DNA of 64,000 nt from Bacillus sp. HNG (GTDB lineage Bacteria > Bacillota > Bacilli > Bacillales > Bacillaceae_L): contig NZ_QUQV01000008.1 in assembly GCF_003400205.1 (NCBI RefSeq), positions 1 to 64,000 of the forward strand, given 5' to 3'. Shown piece by piece: positions 59,211 through 64,000 of this stretch. Under the pieces are notes generated by a model, which was given only the letters and a program-made list of their open reading frames with translations, did not search any database and was not told the origin of the DNA. Both the position numbers and the translations under genes were made by a program. Position 1 is the first letter of the stretch. Each line of letters opens with the position of its first letter.

Positions 59211-59756
59211 TCATTTATCAATTATTTTAATCTCCTGAATTGGCCATAAAACAATATTCGTAGTTCCGACTACCTTTTCCATTGGAATTGCCCCGATATG
59301 ACGACTATCCATGCTATTTCGGCGATTATCTCCCATTACAAATAAATGTCCTTCTGGAACCACATCACCACCCACCGGTGTTTCCCTTAGTGTAAATGAA
59401 TAGGTTAGTGGACCATCCTTTACAGCTTCTTTACTTTTATCTAAATAGGGTTCATCGTAAGGTTCACCGTTTATATACAACGTATCATTTTTATATTCGA
59501 TGCGATCACCTGGCAAACCAATTACTCTTTTAATAAAGTCTTTTTCCCCTGTCGCATGAAAGACAACAACATCAAACCGCTTCGGTTCTCCTATTTTTGT
59601 GACAATCATTCGATTTTGATCATGCAAAGTTGGCGCCATCGAAGCCCCTTCAACGACAACAGGAGTAAAGAAAAAGCCACGAACAATAAAAGCTACGATA
59701 ATTGCAATAAAGAGGGCTTTCATCCATTCCCAAATCTCACTTCTCTTTTCAACCAA
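59211..59756 (-). CDS. Signal peptidase I
   Basis: A 181-aa type I signal peptidase. One membrane helix (LFIAIIVAFIVRGFFFTPV) precedes VVEGASMAPTL with nucleophile Ser39; Lys76 in FIKRVIGLPGDRIE is the general base, and GHLFVMGDNRRNSMDSR is box E. It cleaves signal peptides on the outer face of the membrane. The size matches B. subtilis SipS/SipT. The TTG start has AAGGTG upstream. It is monocistronic. Confidence 0.93.
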   Translation of the reverse strand: MVEKRSEIWEWMKALFIAIIVAFIVRGFFFTPVVVEGASMAPTLHDQNRMIVTKIGEPKRFDVVVFHATGEKDFIKRVIGLPGDRIEYKNDTLYINGEPYDEPYLDKSKEAVKDGPLTYSFTLRETPVGGDVVPEGHLFVMGDNRRNSMDSRHIGAIPMEKVVGTTNIVLWPIQEIKIIDK

Positions 59757-59917
59757 TACTTCACCTTCTCACGTTTTCTATTTTTTGAGGAAGTAATCCT
59801 ATTTTAATTATTATATTCCACAAATAAGTTCAAATTCCTTCTAAATACAGCGCAATCAAAGGATTACTTTTGTTAATCTTACGATGATTTTATCCATCTT
59901 TACATATTTTTTACAAT

Positions 59918-59940
59918 TATATACTTGATTGAAGTATATA
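59918..59940. promoter_or_regulatory. Palindrome before padR (candidate operator)
   Basis: TATATACTT-GATTG-AAGTATATA is a perfect 9-bp inverted repeat 20 bp upstream of the PadR start and overlaps a TATAAT-like -10. PadR proteins usually bind such dyads and repress their own operon. The link is inferred. Confidence 0.55.
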
Positions 59941-59959
59941 ATTGAATTAAAGTGAAAAT

Positions 59960-60319
59960 ATGGACAGAACAAGTTTAATAAAAGGTCATTTAGAAATGTG
60001 TGTGTTAGCAATTTTATCTCGTCAGAAAAGCTATGGATATGAAATTATGAAGGAACTAGAAAAACATAATTTAAAGTTGAAAGGAGTAGGCAGTATTTAT
60101 CCAATCCTCACAAAGCTTAGCGAGCAGGAGTGGGTTTACACTTCAAGGGAACTAACTGAATCAGGAAAAGTAAGAGTGTATTATGAAATCAATAAAAATG
60201 GTCAACGCGCCCTTACAAATAAAATAGCGGAATGGCTTCATTTACAAAATGATATAAAGTCCTTGCTTGCTGAAAACATGAAGGAGACAAATGAAGATGA
60301 CTACATTAACAAAAATTGA
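59960..60319 (+). CDS. PadR-family transcriptional regulator
   Basis: A 119-aa winged-helix protein. IKGHLEMCVLAILSRQKSYGYEIMKELEKH, quoted in part, and VGSIYPILTKLSEQEWV form the PadR HTH, and a short helical C-terminus follows. It is the first gene of an operon with a HAAS-type membrane protein and a PBP-like hydrolase. It is expected to repress the operon until an effector or stress signal is present. RBS is weak (AAAGTG). Confidence 0.85.
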   Translation: MDRTSLIKGHLEMCVLAILSRQKSYGYEIMKELEKHNLKLKGVGSIYPILTKLSEQEWVYTSRELTESGKVRVYYEINKNGQRALTNKIAEWLHLQNDIKSLLAENMKETNEDDYINKN

Positions 60320-60779
60320 AAAAGATTATGTAGAAAAGGTTCTTTTGGAATTAAAAAAATACAAGATTAATAGGGAGCATTTGGATAGTATCAACGAGCA
60401 GCTATTGGATCACATTTCATCCTCGCATGAAAACGGCGAAAATAGCATCGAACAACTTGGCGATTCAGAAACCCTCGTTAAAGATTATTTAGAAATATAC
60501 GGTATCGATAAGGATTATCCAGAAAAACAGAAATTAAAACGATCTCCTTTCATATTGGGAGCCATCTCATTTCCAGTTGTGTATCTATTTAGTCAGCTAA
60601 TCTTTTCCTTATTTTTAACCCAATCTTTCACAAAGCAAAGATCGTTCGAATACAATATCATTTATCGAATTTCTGAACAGCTGTGGTGGAATACGTTGCT
60701 AGTTTCAATAAGCTTATTCACCGCCCTTGCCTTTTCGATTTTTATAACTGTCATTTTAAGAAGGAGGTCGACAAGGTGA
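60297..60779 (+). CDS. HAAS/DUF1700-type membrane protein
   Basis: A 160-aa protein. The helical N-terminal half (VEKVLLELKKYKINREHLDS and ISSSHENGENSIEQLGD) is the HAAS/DUF1700 signature; two helices (FILGAISFPVVYLFSQLIFSLF in part, and TLLVSISLFTALAFSIFITVI in part) follow. Such proteins are almost always encoded with PadR regulators and seem to sense or transmit a signal. It overlaps padR by 23 bp (start at 60297; 60291 is possible) and its stop overlaps the next start. Confidence 0.75.
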   Translation: MTTLTKIEKDYVEKVLLELKKYKINREHLDSINEQLLDHISSSHENGENSIEQLGDSETLVKDYLEIYGIDKDYPEKQKLKRSPFILGAISFPVVYLFSQLIFSLFLTQSFTKQRSFEYNIIYRISEQLWWNTLLVSISLFTALAFSIFITVILRRRSTR

Positions 60780-62218
60780 AAAGAATATCACATTACCTGA
60801 TTTTTACGATATTATTCATATTCTTGTTGCCATCTTCTCATAGTTCAGCCCAGGATGCGATAGAGTCAAAGTTACATTTGTATATTGAGAAATACATCGA
60901 AAAGCAACGTATCCCGGGTGCTGCGGTTTCAATTGTTGAAAATGATATGGTCATATACTCGGAATCATTTGGAAAAACAGGAGGGAATGAAATAGAAGTA
61001 ACACCTGACACTCCATTTTTGTTAGGTTCCATTAGTAAATCCTTCACAGCGCTTGCTGTTCTAAAACTTGCAGAAGAAGGATTGGTTGAACTAGATGATC
61101 CTATTAAAAAATACCTCCCTTCTTTTACGTTAAAAGATAATGAGCCTGTTTCAAAGATAACCATTAAACAGCTACTTACACAAACAAGTGGTCTGAGTAC
61201 ATATGACGGGATGGCTATATCGGATTTAGGCTCCGATAATAGTGATGCAATCCAAACGAATATTCAATTGCTCTCAGATACCGAACTAACAGAAACTCCA
61301 GGGACTCAACACCAGTACAGTAATGCAAACTACTCTATTCTTGCAGCTTTAATCGAGGAAGTGTCCGGACAGTCTTATGCAGACTTTATGGAAGAACGTG
61401 TTTTTAAGCCATTAGGAATGACTCATGCTGCCGCCGATATTGAAAGAGCAACTGACCGAGGGTATCAATCAGGCTATCAATCCTGGTTCGGATTCCCTGT
61501 TAAAAGTAAAGTCCCATATGACAATGGCGGTGCCCCGTACGGATACATAGCAGCAAGTTCAAATGACATGGTTCATTATTTGAAGGCCCTAATTGACGGA
61601 AATACTAAAAAACTTGTGAACGAAGAACTTTTAAATCTGGCCTTTTCACCACATGTGCAAACGGGAGAAACAAGGTATTATGGCTTTGGTTGGAGAATAA
61701 CAGACCCAGGTTCGGACAACGAAATGATCTGGCATTCCGGATCCACCCCTGACTCTCGGACAGACATTTTTTTCTATCCTGAAAGCAAGTGGGGAGCTGT
61801 CATTTTAACGAATAAGGAACATATTTTAGAAGAGGCCGCCCTTATCCATTTCAGGAATGGGATTATATCCATTATGAATGGCGAAGAACCAATGGATGTG
61901 GTTGCCTATAAACCAACTGTTCAAATTGCTATTACTCTTTTACTATTGATTCTTGCCGGAAACATTATTCGAATCCTATTTAAAAATAAATCTAGTAAAG
62001 AAATTAGATATCGTCGTATGAATATAGTTGTAGGGATAATATTGGTTTTGTTAGCTATTATATTAATTCCATTGCTCATCTATTTTTCATCATCACCTTG
62101 GTATACAATCACATTATTTGCACCTGATATTGCTCTCCTCACAGTTTCCTTAACCGTATTCTTGTTTGTAAACGGCATCCTTCTCCTATTCTCTAAAAAA
62201 GGAAAGGAATCACTTTAA
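60776..62218 (+). CDS. PBP4*/beta-lactamase-like serine hydrolase with membrane tail
   Basis: A 480-aa protein. A signal peptide (ISHYLIFTILFIFLLPSSHSS) is followed by a class C-type domain: LLGSISKSFTALAVL (SxxK), YSNANYSILAALIEEV (YxN) and WHSGSTPDSRTD (HxG). The C-terminus has three membrane helices (residues about 380-480). It is a surface esterase or DD-peptidase that may act on cell-wall or antibiotic substrates. The GTG start is eight bases after AAGGAGG and overlaps the previous stop by four bases. Confidence 0.87.
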   Translation: MKRISHYLIFTILFIFLLPSSHSSAQDAIESKLHLYIEKYIEKQRIPGAAVSIVENDMVIYSESFGKTGGNEIEVTPDTPFLLGSISKSFTALAVLKLAEEGLVELDDPIKKYLPSFTLKDNEPVSKITIKQLLTQTSGLSTYDGMAISDLGSDNSDAIQTNIQLLSDTELTETPGTQHQYSNANYSILAALIEEVSGQSYADFMEERVFKPLGMTHAAADIERATDRGYQSGYQSWFGFPVKSKVPYDNGGAPYGYIAASSNDMVHYLKALIDGNTKKLVNEELLNLAFSPHVQTGETRYYGFGWRITDPGSDNEMIWHSGSTPDSRTDIFFYPESKWGAVILTNKEHILEEAALIHFRNGIISIMNGEEPMDVVAYKPTVQIAITLLLLILAGNIIRILFKNKSSKEIRYRRMNIVVGIILVLLAIILIPLLIYFSSSPWYTITLFAPDIALLTVSLTVFLFVNGILLLFSKKGKESL

Positions 62219-62226
62219 TATTTGTA

Positions 62227-62258
62227 GCCGGAAACTCTTTTTGAGCTTCCGGCCTTTT
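62227..62258 (+). terminator. Terminator of the padR operon
   Basis: GCCGGAAACTC pairs with GAGCTTCCGGC (one mismatch), followed by CTTTTAT. Confidence 0.75.
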
Positions 62259-62282
62259 ATACACCTATATGGTTCGATTCAT

Positions 62283-62786
62283 TCACATCTTAGGTGCTTC
62301 CCTTCCAATCCTAGCCCATTCCTCTTTTGATGGTCCATAAATCCCAGGGACAGTTAAACCAGCTTGACGCATAAGAATGGTCATTTGACCACGATGGTGA
62401 ATTTGATGTTGGATCATAAAAAATAAAAGTTCGGAATTGGAAAAGTTCTGTCCGAAAACATCTTGTACTTCCTTAAGTTTTTCGTCAGTCCATTGGTTTT
62501 GTAGAGCTTCACACAAAGCGATACTTGTTTTTTTATAGCTTTCTGATATGTACTTTGCTGAGGTTGGAACAGGATAATCTTGTGTGGGCGAGTCAAAGGA
62601 AAGATCTGTTTGAGAAGCTATTACGCCAATGGCTGTTACAGTATGCCAAGCGATTCGGCCTAAGGTCCAATTTTGAGGTGTTACTTCTTGGGATAAGGAT
62701 TCATCTGTAAGTTGATTAAGTATTTTTTGAGTAGCATCTGATTCAAATTTCCATAATGCGAAAAAACCGTTTAGTGTTTGAAACAT
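62283..62786 (-). CDS. DinB-family protein
   Basis: A 167-aa four-helix DinB protein. The metal-binding histidines are in GRIAWHTVTAIG and QHQIHHRGQMTILM. DinB proteins of Bacillus bind divalent metal and are often linked to thiol (bacillithiol) transfer or damage responses. The ATG at 62786 follows GGAGGATGAAT; an ATG two codons earlier is less well placed. It faces the padR operon terminator. Confidence 0.85.
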   Translation of the reverse strand: MFQTLNGFFALWKFESDATQKILNQLTDESLSQEVTPQNWTLGRIAWHTVTAIGVIASQTDLSFDSPTQDYPVPTSAKYISESYKKTSIALCEALQNQWTDEKLKEVQDVFGQNFSNSELLFFMIQHQIHHRGQMTILMRQAGLTVPGIYGPSKEEWARIGREAPKM

Positions 62787-62884
62787 ATTCATCCTCCTTA
62801 CTTAACACTTCATACATATTCGATATTTCATAAAAATATCCCTTGAATACACTGGCAGGAATCTGAGCATTCAAAGTATAGTGG

Positions 62885-63820
62885 TTAATTTTCTATGTGA
62901 AGAATAATACGCCCGCGGCCATGGCCAATCTGGCTCAGTTCATGTGCACGTCTGGCTTCATGAAGTGGAAATGTCTTTAAAATAACCGCTTTTATAATTC
63001 CTTCTTCCATTAGTTGAGCTATTTCCTTTAAGTCCTCAATTGATGAAAGACGATTCGGCTTTAATGCCTTAATTCCGTGCTTCTTCGCTTTTTCCAAAGA
63101 CGGCTGTTCCAATAGTGAAATAAGCGTCCCACCTGACTTTACTACTGACCAAGAGCGTTCAAGTGTGTCTCCTCCCACTGTATCCATTACAAGATCTACA
63201 TCTTTTACGACTTCTTCAAAAGGTGTGGAGGTATAATCGATCACTGTTTCTGCACCTAAAGAGCGAACAAAATCAGTATTTGCCGGTGAAGCTGTGCCAA
63301 TCACATGTGCACCTTTCCATTTAGCAAATTGTACCGCATATGAACCTACTCCACCGGCTGCACCGTGAATCAATACTCTTTGCCCAGCTTTCACTTTTCC
63401 ATCATGAATAAGTGCCTGCCAAGCGGTTGCTGCACCGCCAGATATTGTTGCTGCGTCATCAAAATGAATCGAAGGAGGTTTAAGAACAAGAGATTCCTTG
63501 GAAACGACTATGTACTCTGCATATGTTCCCATTGTGCTTCTTCCGAATACCTGCTGCCCCTTCCTGTAAGTCGTAACATTGACTCCAACCTCTTCAACAA
63601 CCCCTGAAAAAGCAGAACCAGGGATATACGGAAATTGTATCGAACGTATTTCCTTAAATAGTCCTTGACGAAGTTTCCAGTCTACTGGTAGTACACCAAC
63701 CGAATGAACACGAATCAGTACCTCTCCTTCCTTCGGCTCGGGACATAGAATCTTTTCATATTTTAATTCTTCAGGTCCTCCATATTGATAAACTCGGATA
63801 GCATTAATCATTTTTTTCAA
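62885..63820 (-). CDS. NADP-dependent oxidoreductase (MDR family)
   Basis: A 311-aa medium-chain dehydrogenase/reductase without zinc ligands. VLIRVHSVGVLPVDWKLRQG opens the catalytic domain, and VLIHGAAGGVGSYAVQFAKW is the GxxGxxG nucleotide site. MDTVGGDTLERSW and PLHEARRAHEL follow. It is probably a quinone or enone reductase. The TTG start is seven bases after AAGGTG. Confidence 0.88.
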   Translation of the reverse strand: MKKMINAIRVYQYGGPEELKYEKILCPEPKEGEVLIRVHSVGVLPVDWKLRQGLFKEIRSIQFPYIPGSAFSGVVEEVGVNVTTYRKGQQVFGRSTMGTYAEYIVVSKESLVLKPPSIHFDDAATISGGAATAWQALIHDGKVKAGQRVLIHGAAGGVGSYAVQFAKWKGAHVIGTASPANTDFVRSLGAETVIDYTSTPFEEVVKDVDLVMDTVGGDTLERSWSVVKSGGTLISLLEQPSLEKAKKHGIKALKPNRLSSIEDLKEIAQLMEEGIIKAVILKTFPLHEARRAHELSQIGHGRGRIILHIEN

Positions 63821-63853
63821 GAATTTTCACCTTCCTTTCCTAAGTTCAAGTAA

Positions 63854-63971
63854 TCACAAAATACACATCTCTCCATTTTCATCAAAAGCAGGCTTAAAGT
63901 CAAACGCAAAAGGCGAAGGTCCATGTGGGTGATTTAAACTATCTACAGTATAAATTTGCAACTAAAGCCAT
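63854..63971 (-). pseudogene. Possible short frameshifted gene remnant
   Basis: An ATG at 63971 after GGAGGGCTGTT opens MALVANLYCR and stops. One frame over, 35 residues read QIYTVDSLNHPHGPSPFAFD and end GEMCIL at 63854. One indel would join them into a protein of about 39 residues. I do not recognise it. Confidence 0.3.
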
Positions 63972-64000
63972 AACAGCCCTCCATTCACATTCTATATATA

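Overview
The window looks like chromosomal DNA from a Bacillaceae species (Firmicutes). The DNA is AT-rich. Ribosome binding sites are strong AGGAGG/GGGGG types, GTG and TTG starts are frequent, and intrinsic terminators are abundant. The gene content is also Bacillus-like: Bmr/BmrR-type drug efflux, a PadR-HAAS operon, DUF3221, DUF3951 and YHYH proteins, BsaA-type glutathione peroxidase, a SipS-type signal peptidase and a pst operon. The genus cannot be fixed from this sequence. No rRNA, tRNA, CRISPR array or complete transposase gene was seen.

Layout. 1-5.2 kb is an accessory stretch: a divergent proteasome-like Ntn-hydrolase with a 52-residue overlapping partner, a decayed zinc-ribbon gene, a coiled-coil/zinc-ribbon protein and a YHYH surface protein. 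5.3-7.7 kb holds small enzymes and the most unusual object in the window. This is a single NERD-nuclease gene flanked by two inverted arrays of five repeats with a 20-bp period and a perfect 13-bp terminal inverted repeat. 7.7-19.4 kb carries an extra ribonuclease J and many small enzymes and transporters: isochorismatase, VOC, SRPBCC, GNAT, kinases, PlsC, an MFS exporter, glutathione peroxidase, a DNA glycosylase and TerC.

19.5-21.2 kb is a four-gene membrane-protein operon. Two of its genes overlap across a textbook -1 slippery heptamer. 21.2-23.7 kb holds a phosphatase, two acetyltransferases and a GDPD. 23.8-28.4 kb is the complete phosphate-uptake operon pstS-pstC-pstA-pstB-phoU plus a small acidic ORF; GDPD just downstream may also serve phosphate scavenging. 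28.5-39.3 kb is a long, mostly minus-strand run of small lipoproteins, Nudix hydrolases, P-loop kinases, phosphatases and a rhodanese/HesB-like pair.

39.4-46.4 kb has a truncated methyltransferase remnant, a candidate structured RNA, an ACT-domain protein, a PLP enzyme, a PAS sensor kinase with a 3' frameshift and an LD-carboxypeptidase. 46.5-53.1 kb is another small-enzyme cluster with three Nudix genes, beta-lactamase-fold, HHH and nucleotidyltransferase proteins and an MFS carrier. 53.2-56.1 kb is a divergent multidrug-efflux/MerR pair with a clear MerR-type operator-promoter, then a LysE exporter. 56.1-64 kb has an MBL hydrolase, a HAD phosphatase, signal peptidase I, a PadR-regulated operon ending in a penicillin-binding-protein-like hydrolase, DinB and a zinc-free alcohol-dehydrogenase-like oxidoreductase.

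The recurring theme is detoxification, nucleotide house-cleaning, drug export and envelope functions. The genes sit in short operons separated by terminators. All functions are inferred from recognisable motifs; no database search was run.
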